NCBI GenBank assembly: GCA_037481695.1
Contig: JBBFLE010000004.1
Location: 222,724 to 286,723 of the forward strand
Origin: a bacterium
Lineage (GTDB): Bacteria > Desulfobacterota > Desulfocorpusculales > Desulfocorpusculum
Direction of reading: 5' to 3'
DNA: 64,000 bases
The notes under the pieces are model-generated. The model worked only from the letters and a program-made list of their open reading frames with translations. It was not told the origin of the DNA and did no database searches. Position numbers and translations under genes: made by a program. Of this stretch, positions 16,976-24,455 are shown piece by piece. How positions within the stretch are numbered: the stretch's first letter is position 1; every line of letters starts with the position of its first letter.

Positions 16976-17744
16976 CGAGAAGGTCTCCTTCATAGAGCAC
17001 CTAGAGGAACTGCGCTATCGATTGATCGTGTCTCTGGTGGCCGTGCTCGTGGGAACAGTGGTTGCTTATGTTTTCAAGGAGGAGATCTTCAAGTTCATCT
17101 CTGAGCCTCTACTGAGGGTTCTGCCCCCCCAAGACAGGCATCTGATATTCACAGGCCTGCTGGAAGCCTTCATGGTCTATCTGAAGACCTCTTTCTTTGC
17201 AGGGCTGATGCTCTCTGTCCCAGTCATCTTGTACCAGCTCTGGGCCTTTATTTCTCCGGGGCTTTACCCTCCAGAGAAGAGACTGGCTCTGCCTTTCATA
17301 TTCTTTGCCAGCTTCTTCTTTTTGGGAGGTGCCGTATTCGGCTATTACGTGGTGTTCCCTTACGGCTTCCAGTTCTTTGTGGGCTTTGGAGGAGATTTCA
17401 TAAAACCCCTCCCATCCATGAAGGAGTACCTCAGCTTCGCCACTTTCCTGCTCTTGGCTTTCGGAATAGTCTTCGAGCTACCCATCTTCATATTCTTTTT
17501 AGCCAAACTGGGTCTTGTGCATCCGAGAACCCTTCGAAGAGGACGAAGGTATGCCATACCAGTCATATTTCTGGTGGCTGCCATCCTGACCCCAGGACCA
17601 GACCCAATCTCACAGTGCCTCATGGCAGTACCCCTTTGCATTCTCTACGAGCTGGGCATATGGGTAGCGGTCTTTTTCGGAAAACCCAGCAGCCAGAAAC
17701 AATCCCAGGCAACACAGGAATCAACTGAAGAGGGACAGGCCTAA
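16935..17744 (+). CDS. tatC: Sec-independent protein translocase TatC
   Basis: 269 aa with the six membrane segments of TatC. The conserved N-terminal motif KVSFIEHLEELRYRLI (residues 16-31) contacts the twin-arginine signal, and PEKRLALPFIFFASFFFLGGAVFGYYVVFP in the middle is typical of the family (helices 3-4). The C-terminus includes PGPDPISQCLMAVPL. The start overlaps the end of tatB, indicating translational coupling. No tatA-like second copy is adjacent. Confidence 0.95.
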   Translation: MRLKPKLPRKLKPDEKVSFIEHLEELRYRLIVSLVAVLVGTVVAYVFKEEIFKFISEPLLRVLPPQDRHLIFTGLLEAFMVYLKTSFFAGLMLSVPVILYQLWAFISPGLYPPEKRLALPFIFFASFFFLGGAVFGYYVVFPYGFQFFVGFGGDFIKPLPSMKEYLSFATFLLLAFGIVFELPIFIFFLAKLGLVHPRTLRRGRRYAIPVIFLVAAILTPGPDPISQCLMAVPLCILYELGIWVAVFFGKPSSQKQSQATQESTEEGQA

Positions 17745-17850
17745 GCGGCTCCAGTGCTTAAGCATCCTGATCTGTCAAAGGAAGCTGAGCACATTCTTTG
17801 GGATAAATCCCTTGCCTGCAAATCTTCATGGGTCCAGATACCCAGGCGCT

Positions 17851-18837
17851 TCATATCCAGCCCATTTCGCGATACCAGATATAAGTCTCCCTCAGCCCAT
17901 CTTCCAATGAAATGGTAGGTTGGAAGCCCAGCTCCACTTTGCTCTTTTCAATGCTACAGGTCCAGCCTGGCTGGAGCATCTCCTTGAGCTTTTCTCTATT
18001 GTAAAGAGGGGGCAGACCCAAGACCCAAGAAAAGGCTTCGGAAACGAGTGCTGCTGACCAGGCCACAAAAAAGGGAACCCTTAGAACTCTTATATCCACC
18101 TCCATGATCTTTGCCAAAATCTGGGCCACCTGGCTCCAGGTGTGCACCTCACCATCTGAAACAGGGTATATTGACCCTGATGGCACATGGGCCATAGCAG
18201 CCAAAAGCATTGCCCTGACCAAGTCCCTCACGTGGATCATGCATATGTATCTGTCCTGAGCACCCAGGTTTATGAACCATCCTTTCTTGACCATGCGAAA
18301 AAAGGCCAGCACATCTTTGTCCCTCGGGCCATACACAGCTGTGGGCCTGAGTATCACCACTGGGAGCTCAGATGCGAATTTGCATGCCAAATCCTCGGCC
18401 CTGGCCTTGCTCAACCCGTAATGACTCACCGGACAGCAGGGCTCGGTTTCCCCCCTGGGACAGGATGGGGAGTTGGGACCCCAGGCAGCCAGGGAGCTAA
18501 GAAGTATTACCCGCTGAGGAGGCTTTTTCATCTTTGTGCAGGCCTTAAGCAAATTCAGGGTTCCCAGTGTATTAGCCCTTATGTAAGAACTGAGACTTCT
18601 GGCTTTGGTGACTCCTGCCACATGGAAGACCCAGTCCATGCCCTCCAGGGAATTTTCCAGGACTCCATCTTGCTGTAGATCCCCTGTGGTTAGTTCCACA
18701 TCCAGCCCTCGGACCCAGTTGAGGTTGCTGGTACTCCTGACCAAAATACGCACCTGGTGTCCATCCTGTAGTAGCGCTTCCACCAGGTGGCTTCCCACAA
18801 AACCTGTTGCTCCTGTTACAAAGGCCCTCAAAGCCAC
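17851..18837 (-). CDS. NAD-dependent epimerase/dehydratase, CerR-like candidate
   Basis: 328 aa extended short-chain dehydrogenase. Rossmann motif VTGATGFVGSHL at residues 7-18 and catalytic YGLSKARAE (Tyr-x3-Lys) near residue 140, with ILLSSLAAWG before it. Starts at GTG. By itself only 'sugar- or steroid-type epimerase/reductase' is safe. Its neighbours on the opposite strand are a serine-palmitoyltransferase-like enzyme and a GNAT-type acyltransferase; in Caulobacter-type sphingolipid synthesis a homologous NAD-dependent epimerase reduces the 3-keto group of the ceramide precursor. That role is inferred here from context. Confidence 0.8.
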   Translation of the reverse strand: MALRAFVTGATGFVGSHLVEALLQDGHQVRILVRSTSNLNWVRGLDVELTTGDLQQDGVLENSLEGMDWVFHVAGVTKARSLSSYIRANTLGTLNLLKACTKMKKPPQRVILLSSLAAWGPNSPSCPRGETEPCCPVSHYGLSKARAEDLACKFASELPVVILRPTAVYGPRDKDVLAFFRMVKKGWFINLGAQDRYICMIHVRDLVRAMLLAAMAHVPSGSIYPVSDGEVHTWSQVAQILAKIMEVDIRVLRVPFFVAWSAALVSEAFSWVLGLPPLYNREKLKEMLQPGWTCSIEKSKVELGFQPTISLEDGLRETYIWYREMGWI

Positions 18838-19290
18838 CCCCCTTTGCCTTTATCAGGAATCCCCTGAGGCTGTATTTGTCTCTGCCCTTGGCCTTAAAGG
18901 CTTGGCACCCTTGGAATGCTGGTAGACTCCAGAGATTGTTGACCCAATCCTAGTCCCCAAAACTCTTGCCTTGCCTCATCAAGAAATCATCTAACGACCC
19001 CAAGCTCAGGGGGCGTTAGCTGCCCAGGCGGGCTCCTGCCTCAGGAATCCAATCTGGGGAAAACTCATGATTTCACCCCTGCACCCAGGTGACCTCCAAA
19101 CATTGCCATGTGCCATGGGGCCGGCTCCTCGTTGACAAAGCTCTGGCGCTTGAATAGAATTCACCAGCTTATCTGCCCAAATCGGCCTGAGCCTGCTACG
19201 GGCAAAAGGGCCTGGGCAAGCAACATTGTGAGCTGTTTGAAACCCCCAGGCAAGCTCTTGGAGACCTTGCCCAGAATTGAGGAGCGCCTA
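18838..19290. other. 453-bp gene-free divergent region
   Basis: Between the divergent epimerase and SPT-like genes no convincing coding sequence is seen. An open frame from 19108 continues into the SPT-like gene but its first 61 codons look non-coding. An inverted repeat (CTAACG-a-CCCC / GGGG-CGTTAG) lies at 18991-19019 without a T-tract. Promoters for both genes are expected here, but no confident -35/-10 pair was found. Confidence 0.5.
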
Positions 19291-20475
19291 ATGGACATCT
19301 TCGAGAAGTGCTGGAAATTCACCCAGGCAGCGGAAGCCAGGGCCTCGGGTTATTACCCCTATTTCATCCCCATAGAGTCGCAACAGGACACAGAAGTCCT
19401 TATCAACGGTAGACGCGTAATAATGATAGGCTCCAATAATTATCTGGGACTGACCACTCATCCCAAGGTGAAAGAAGCTGCGGCCGAGGCCCTCAGACGC
19501 TTTGGCACTAGCTGCACAGGTTCACGATTTCTCAACGGCACCATAGAGCTTCACGTGCAATTGGAGGAGAGATTGGCCAAATTCACCGGTAAGGAGGCTG
19601 CACTGGTTTTCAGCACGGGCTTCCAGACCAACCTGGGCACCATCTCAGCTTTGGTAGGACGCCACGACACCGTAATAATAGACTATGATGACCATGCAAG
19701 CATCGTGGACGGTTGCCAGCTCTCCCACGGCAGAACCATCCGATTCCGCCACAATGACATGGCTGGTCTTCGCAGGGCCCTGCAGAAAGCCAACCCGAGA
19801 ACAGGCAGACTGGTGGTGGTAGATGGTGTGTTCAGCATGGAGGGGGACATAGCCCCTCTACCTGAGATTGCAGCCTTGTGTAAAGAATTCGGTGCCCGAT
19901 TGATGGTAGACGACGCACACTCCATAGGAGTGCTGGGAAAAAACGGCAGCGGCACAGCCTCTCATTTCGGGATGACCGACCAGGTGGATCTGATCATGGG
20001 TACATTTAGCAAGTCCTTCGCCTCCCTGGGTGGGTTCGTTTCAGCCAAGGCAGAAGTCATAGATTACATAAAGCACATGTCTAGGGCTCTCATATTCAGC
20101 GCCTCCATGCCCCCAGCCTCCATAGCAGCCTGCCTGGCCTCCCTGGACATCATGGAAAAAGAACCCGAGAGAAGGGAAAGGCTCTGGCAGATAACTCGAA
20201 GGATGCATCGGGAATATAAAGCCATGGGACTCAATATCGGCAACACCCAAACCCCCATCATTCCCATCATAATAGGAGATGACCTCAAGGTTTTTGTTTT
20301 CTGGAGGCGGCTGCTGGAGGAAGGTGTCTTCGCAAATCCTGTGCGCAGCCCGGCTGTGCCGCCTGGAAGGGCATTGTTGAGAACCAGTTACATGGCCACC
20401 CATACTGACTCGCAGTTGGACAGAGTTTTGGAGGCCTTTCGAAAAGTAGGAAAGGAGTTGGGGGTCATATCTTGA
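19291..20475 (+). CDS. alpha-oxoamine synthase, serine palmitoyltransferase-like
   Basis: About 394 aa PLP enzyme of the BioF/KBL/SPT family. It shows [12 protein letters not shown] near residue 50, [14 protein letters not shown], the aspartate segment [12 protein letters not shown] and the PLP lysine (about K241) in [13 protein letters not shown]. The FSKS..S.GG form is that of serine palmitoyltransferase rather than BioF or glycine C-acetyltransferase. SPT condenses serine with a long-chain acyl thioester to 3-ketosphinganine. The ATG at 19291 has GAGGAG 9 nt upstream. Neighbouring acyltransferase, epimerase and PAP2 genes support a sphingolipid role. No bioF partners or acyl carrier protein are adjacent. 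Confidence 0.85.
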   Translation: MDIFEKCWKFTQAAEARASGYYPYFIPIESQQDTEVLINGRRVIMIGSNNYLGLTTHPKVKEAAAEALRRFGTSCTGSRFLNGTIELHVQLEERLAKFTGKEAALVFSTGFQTNLGTISALVGRHDTVIIDYDDHASIVDGCQLSHGRTIRFRHNDMAGLRRALQKANPRTGRLVVVDGVFSMEGDIAPLPEIAALCKEFGARLMVDDAHSIGVLGKNGSGTASHFGMTDQVDLIMGTFSKSFASLGGFVSAKAEVIDYIKHMSRALIFSASMPPASIAACLASLDIMEKEPERRERLWQITRRMHREYKAMGLNIGNTQTPIIPIIIGDDLKVFVFWRRLLEEGVFANPVRSPAVPPGRALLRTSYMATHTDSQLDRVLEAFRKVGKELGVIS

Positions 20476-20752
20476 GAGTATCATGCCTCAGGCAATGGGA
20501 CTCTGGGGCCTCATCGCTGAAGACAAGAGCATGTCCCTTTGTTCCTGTGGGCCAGGCTCCATTGGGAAGGGATGTTAGACAATAGCCTGGAAAAGGGCAA
20601 TGAACAGAATTGTTTTGTCCGCTCCTTACAATGATGCTAGAGCTCTTTGCCCATGGATTGAAGAGCATCCAAAGCCAGGGCCATGAGGATTCTAGAAACT
20701 GGATGACTCCCTTCTGAGGTACAGGCCAGAAAACCTTTCCAGGAGGAAGGCT

Positions 20753-21874
20753 ATGCCAGGATCTTCTATTCGAGTGGAGGAGGTTGTAAACAGCAAACAC
20801 AGAAGTGCTTTTCTGAAGTTTCCGTGGGTTGTGTATAGGCAGGACCCTTTTTGGGTGCCCCCCTTGCTCATGGAGCGCAAAGCCTTCATAGATCCCAAGA
20901 AAAACCCTTTTTTTCAGCATGCAGAAATAGCTCTTTTTTTGGCCCTGCAGGATGGGCATCCCGCAGGCAGGATAGCTGCTATAGTCAACCACAACCACAA
21001 TAGATTTCACCAAGACCGAGTCGGCTTCTTTGGTTTGTTCGAATCCATCCATGATGAGCAGGTATCTCGGGCTCTACTTGGAAGAGCAGCGGAATGGCTT
21101 CGCCAAAGGGGAATGGAAATCATGAGGGGCCCTGCCAGCTTTTCCACCAATGAGGAAATAGGTCTTCTGGTGGAGGGCTTCCAGGACAGCCCAATGATAA
21201 TGATGCCCTACAACCCCCCCTATTATGCACAACTGTTGGAAAATTACGGCTTTCGCAAGGAAAAGGATCTTTACGCTTTCATCCGCACTGCAGAGGATAT
21301 GCCTGAGCGCTTGTATAAACTGGCGGAAAAGTTGAAAGAGAAAAATCGATTTACTGTCAGAAAGCTGCGCATGAAGGAGCTAAAGCAAGAGATACTTCGC
21401 TTCAAGTCTGTCTATGAGTCAGCATGGGAGCGCAATTGGGGCTTCGTGCCCATGACCGAGGCTGAGATCGACCACATGGCTTCTGAGTTAAAGAAAATAC
21501 TGGATCCTGATCTTGTTTTTTTTGTAGAGGTTGAAGATAAGATCGTGGGGTTTTCCCTGACCCTGCCAGATGTCAACCAGGCCCTCAAGAAAGTCAATGG
21601 CAGACTCTTTCCCACTGGTTTCATAAAGCTCATGTATCATTTTAAGAAGATCGATCAGGTCCGCGTTCTACTCCTGGGAGTGGCCCAGGGCTATCGCAGA
21701 AAAGGAATAGATGCAGTATTGTATCTTGAAACTTTCAAGGAAGGCATCAAGAAAGGATATAAAAGAGGGGAATTTTCATGGATTCTAGAGGACAACGATG
21801 CCATGATCCGTCCCCTAGAGGCCATAGGTGCTAGCCGCTACAAGACCTACAGGGTATATGATCTGCCTTTGTGA
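20753..21874 (+). CDS. GNAT-fold N-acyltransferase, bacterial ceramide synthase-like candidate
   Basis: 373 aa. The protein contains segments typical of a conserved GNAT-like family: DPFWVPPLLMERKAFIDPKKNPFF near the start, RGPASFSTNEEIGLLVEGF and MMPYNPPYYAQLLENYGF in the middle, and an acetyl-CoA-fold-like LLLGVAQGYRRKGI near residue 305. The AGGAGGAAGGCT site precedes the ATG. It follows the SPT-like gene by 277 bp on the same strand. In Caulobacter a GNAT-type enzyme, unrelated to eukaryotic ceramide synthases, acylates the sphingoid amine; this gene is a good candidate for that step. Its last 28 bp overlap the convergent PAP2 gene. Confidence 0.78.
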   Translation: MPGSSIRVEEVVNSKHRSAFLKFPWVVYRQDPFWVPPLLMERKAFIDPKKNPFFQHAEIALFLALQDGHPAGRIAAIVNHNHNRFHQDRVGFFGLFESIHDEQVSRALLGRAAEWLRQRGMEIMRGPASFSTNEEIGLLVEGFQDSPMIMMPYNPPYYAQLLENYGFRKEKDLYAFIRTAEDMPERLYKLAEKLKEKNRFTVRKLRMKELKQEILRFKSVYESAWERNWGFVPMTEAEIDHMASELKKILDPDLVFFVEVEDKIVGFSLTLPDVNQALKKVNGRLFPTGFIKLMYHFKKIDQVRVLLLGVAQGYRRKGIDAVLYLETFKEGIKKGYKRGEFSWILEDNDAMIRPLEAIGASRYKTYRVYDLPL

Positions 21875-22785
21875 GAGAGCTGTTCTTGAGGGCTTTGCCC
21901 TGAATCTACCGGGGTGGCCCTCCACGGTAGCTCTTCTTGGGGCAACCATCTCCTCAAGAGGGAGGCCAGCCAGCCTGAGACAAGGGCCAGTAGCACGCCT
22001 GCCATGACATCCACAACGTAGTGATAGCGAAGATAAACGGTGCTGAAAACCAGGCTTGTGACCACCACCAAATAGGCCGGAAAAGCCCTACGGCAATAGC
22101 GCCAAACATAGTAAAGGACCAACAGGCTTATCCCCACATGGCCGCTGGGAAAGGCATCCCTTTGCAAGAGCTCCAGCCTGTCCAGAGACTCCCTGATCCA
22201 GTTGGTCAGCCATAGCCCCTCCAGCGCACGGCTCTGCAGATGGGCTATTTCGAAACGTGGGCCCAAGGCCGGAAATGCAAAATAACCCAGATAAGAGATG
22301 TAAAAAGCGCTCACCACTCCCACCATTGCAGCCTGAAAACCCTCCCAGTTGCGGCTGCGCCACAAGAGGAGGCCCAGCAAGATGGGGAGGAAATAAAAGG
22401 TGGTATATATGATCTGCAGGTATTCGGTAAGCAACGGGTGCATGTACTGCTCGAGCCACACGGTGGGATGCACTCCGAACAGGGCAAAATCCCATTCCAC
22501 AAATAGCCCGTCCAGGTCTTTGGGATTGATGGGGTGAACCAGATAGTGGAGCTCCCTGAAGGCCAAGGGGATGCTTATGATGTGGTACCAGGTTGCCAGA
22601 TGCATCCAAAGCTTGGATGGATTCTGGTGGGATTTCCACAAGATCCCCAAGATGGCCGAGATCCAGGCCAAGTGAAGAAGAGCATGGAACCATGCATCTT
22701 CCACCCGTTCTCGAAACAGTATGATCAGAGACCCCACGCATCCCAGATAGAAAAGGGTCACCAGGTCCTGCGGTCGCAACTTCAT
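21847..22785 (-). CDS. PAP2 family membrane phosphatase/phosphotransferase, Aur1-like
   Basis: 312 aa with about six membrane helices. The catalytic residues follow the Aur1/inositol-phosphotransferase branch of PAP2: AFPSGHVGIS with His216 and YLRYHYVVDVMAG with His255 and Asp259. FPALGPRFE near residue 171 is also usual for this branch. Members hydrolyse lipid phosphates or move phospho-head-groups, as in inositol-phosphorylceramide synthase. The start overlaps the SAM hydrolase stop as ATGA, so the two are translationally coupled, and the 3' end overlaps the acyltransferase gene tail to tail. Context suggests a sphingolipid head-group enzyme, but a simple lipid phosphatase is possible. Confidence 0.85.
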   Translation of the reverse strand: MKLRPQDLVTLFYLGCVGSLIILFRERVEDAWFHALLHLAWISAILGILWKSHQNPSKLWMHLATWYHIISIPLAFRELHYLVHPINPKDLDGLFVEWDFALFGVHPTVWLEQYMHPLLTEYLQIIYTTFYFLPILLGLLLWRSRNWEGFQAAMVGVVSAFYISYLGYFAFPALGPRFEIAHLQSRALEGLWLTNWIRESLDRLELLQRDAFPSGHVGISLLVLYYVWRYCRRAFPAYLVVVTSLVFSTVYLRYHYVVDVMAGVLLALVSGWLASLLRRWLPQEELPWRATPVDSGQSPQEQLSHKGRSYTL

Positions 22786-23579
22786 TTTACGCCCTGCACC
22801 ACTACCTTGGTCTCACCCGCTTTGAGGCCCAATCTCTCCTTGGCGCTTGCCCCCCTTGCGGCTATCTCCAGGAAACCCGAGCTGCCTATCAGGGCCAAGG
22901 GTTCACCCGGAAGAGCTTCGCCATAAGTCTTCTTCATAGAATCCAAAACCAATGACTCCCCCACCATGATCCTGAACTTGCCTTTGTGGCACATCTGACT
23001 CAAAGCCTTTTCCTCTATATTTGTGACCCCATTTCCGAATCGGTCCACGTACACTATGCGCCCTTCTATGAAGCCTTCACCAAAACTCAAAGGGGGCTGC
23101 TCCAGGCGCACCCAGCTTTTCATCTCAGGTCCCAGCGAAGCCAGCCTACCACCTGATGCCAGGTGAGCAGCTGCCGGAGCAAAGATGTCCCTGCCGTGGA
23201 AAGTGGGACTTGGGGGTCGTAACATCATATCCTTGTTTTCGATGCGCCTGAGCTCCACCTGAGGATACAACTCCAAGGCCAGGCTCAAAACCCCGTTGTC
23301 CGGGCCCACGAAGAAGAACCCCCCTGCCCTGGCCGCCAAGGCGGCTCTGGAGGTGCCCACTCCCGGGTCCACCACCACCAAGTGCACCGTGCCCATGGGA
23401 AAACAAGGGAGAGCCTGTCTGAGAACCCAGGCAGCCTGAAACAAATCCCCAGGAGGTATTTCGTGGGTTATGTCTACTATGGTACAGCAGGGGTGACGGC
23501 TCAGAATCACCCCCTTCATGGAGGCCACATACCAATCTGAGGTCCCGAAATCCGTTGTCAGGGTTATCAGCCCGCGCAT
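22782..23579 (-). CDS. SAM hydroxide adenosyltransferase / SAM hydrolase (DUF62)
   Basis: 265 aa. The DUF62 signature is clear: LITLTTDFGTSDWYV at the start, VDITHEIPPGD, VVDPGVGTSRAALA, GPDNGVLS and the later RFGNGVTNI. Members hydrolyse S-adenosylmethionine to adenosine and methionine, or are the fluorinase/chlorinase relatives; nothing suggests a halogenase here. The ATG at 23579 has GGAGG about 9 nt upstream; the longer frame to 23666 would cover the promoter. It overlaps the PAP2 gene by ATGA, an unexpected pairing. Confidence 0.93.
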   Translation of the reverse strand: MRGLITLTTDFGTSDWYVASMKGVILSRHPCCTIVDITHEIPPGDLFQAAWVLRQALPCFPMGTVHLVVVDPGVGTSRAALAARAGGFFFVGPDNGVLSLALELYPQVELRRIENKDMMLRPPSPTFHGRDIFAPAAAHLASGGRLASLGPEMKSWVRLEQPPLSFGEGFIEGRIVYVDRFGNGVTNIEEKALSQMCHKGKFRIMVGESLVLDSMKKTYGEALPGEPLALIGSSGFLEIAARGASAKERLGLKAGETKVVVQGVK

Positions 23580-23637
23580 CCATCGGACCTCCAAGTGCTC
23601 CCCTGTGTCCCCCCCACCGAGCAAACCACTGTGGCGG

Positions 23638-23666
23638 ATCTTAGGAAAACCAGGCGGCAGTGTCAA
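23638..23666 (-). promoter_or_regulatory. promoter for SAM hydrolase-PAP2 operon
   Basis: On the minus strand TTGACA (23661-23666) and TAAGAT (23638-23643) are 17 bp apart. The -35 lies 14 bp from the -35 of the opposite promoter, and the two -35 elements form the arms of an inverted repeat TGTCAAGC/GCTTGACA. Confidence 0.7.
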
Positions 23667-23680
23667 GCTTCGGGCTTTGC

Positions 23681-23709
23681 TTGACAGTGTAGCCCAAGCC
23701 CCCTAGCAT
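23681..23709 (+). promoter_or_regulatory. promoter for the CODH-gamma-like/asmA/HD operon
   Basis: TTGACA (23681-23686), a 17-bp spacer and TAGCAT (23704-23709). The expected start near 23716 gives a leader of about 35 nt before the ATG at 23751. Confidence 0.65.
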
Positions 23710-23750
23710 CCAATGGTGGAAAAGATTCAAAGAGCAGCGAGAGGTTTTCC

Positions 23751-24455
23751 ATGAGTCTCAAGGCAGACCTTTATCTTAACCGCACAGATCCACTTAGGTA
23801 CATGAGACATAGTGACTGCGAACAATGCGGCTTTTCATCTTGTTCCCAGTGGCTTGAGAAACTCAAAAGGGGAGAAGCCAGGCTCCAGGATTGCCCCACC
23901 TTGGAGCCGGGGCAAAGCCATGCCCTGCAAGTCTTTCTTTCCCTTGGGCAGCTTCTCCCAGATGTGGAGATCACCCAACACCCCGTAGCAGGAGTCACTG
24001 GAAGGCTCGAAATCAACGAGCCAGGGCCAGAATCCCCATTGCTTGTAACGGGCAATGCTATTCAAACAGAGGAAGTGGTGCTGGCAGTGCTTTCCACCAC
24101 AGACGCCCCTTTTCACCTGCTCTTTGTGGACACCCAAGGTCATACCGTGGACATGGCCCTCATTTACCAGACCTTTACTCCCGAGGCTGTGGTTAAGGCC
24201 TTGGAGGGCTCTGGGCTGGATTCCTTGCTCTCACACAAGGAGTTGATCATTCCTGGTCTGGCAGCCCCACTGAAGGCTCCATTGGAGAGAATGAGCGGAT
24301 GGAAAGTCACCGTTGGCCCTGTTTGCATAGGAGAGCTGCCACTTTTCTTTGGGTCTGACTGGAGCAGGCCCTCTGAGAAGAAATCCCAGGATATCCTCAA
24401 TTCTGTGGGATCCATGGACCTGCCGGGCTCTGGTTCGGGGAGGGAAACAACATGA
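23751..24455 (+). CDS. compact acetyl-CoA synthase/CODH gamma-subunit-like Fe-S protein
   Basis: 234 aa. The N-terminus carries a CdhE/AcsC-type [4Fe-4S] motif, CEQCGFSSC plus a later CP (Cys23, 26, 31, 48). From about residue 95 it matches the C-terminal domain of the same subunit (PLLVTGNAI, LLFVDTQGHTVDMAL, SHKELIIPGLAAPLK, GWKVTVGP). The central methyltransferase-like barrel of the full 440-aa subunit is missing. The protein is therefore a natural miniature, possibly binding a corrinoid or a partner protein. It heads a plus-strand operon and overlaps asmA by ATGA. Confidence 0.8.
   Translation: MSLKADLYLNRTDPLRYMRHSDCEQCGFSSCSQWLEKLKRGEARLQDCPTLEPGQSHALQVFLSLGQLLPDVEITQHPVAGVTGRLEINEPGPESPLLVTGNAIQTEEVVLAVLSTTDAPFHLLFVDTQGHTVDMALIYQTFTPEAVVKALEGSGLDSLLSHKELIIPGLAAPLKAPLERMSGWKVTVGPVCIGELPLFFGSDWSRPSEKKSQDILNSVGSMDLPGSGSGRETT

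Noticed and set aside
19291..20475. Interpretation as BioF or glycine C-acetyltransferase
   Set aside because: The PLP-lysine motif is the SPT form (FSKS..S.GG), and no biotin or threonine genes are nearby.
20465..21052. 195-codon minus-strand frame near the acyltransferase
   Set aside because: No recognisable sequence and it lies opposite the acyltransferase coding region.
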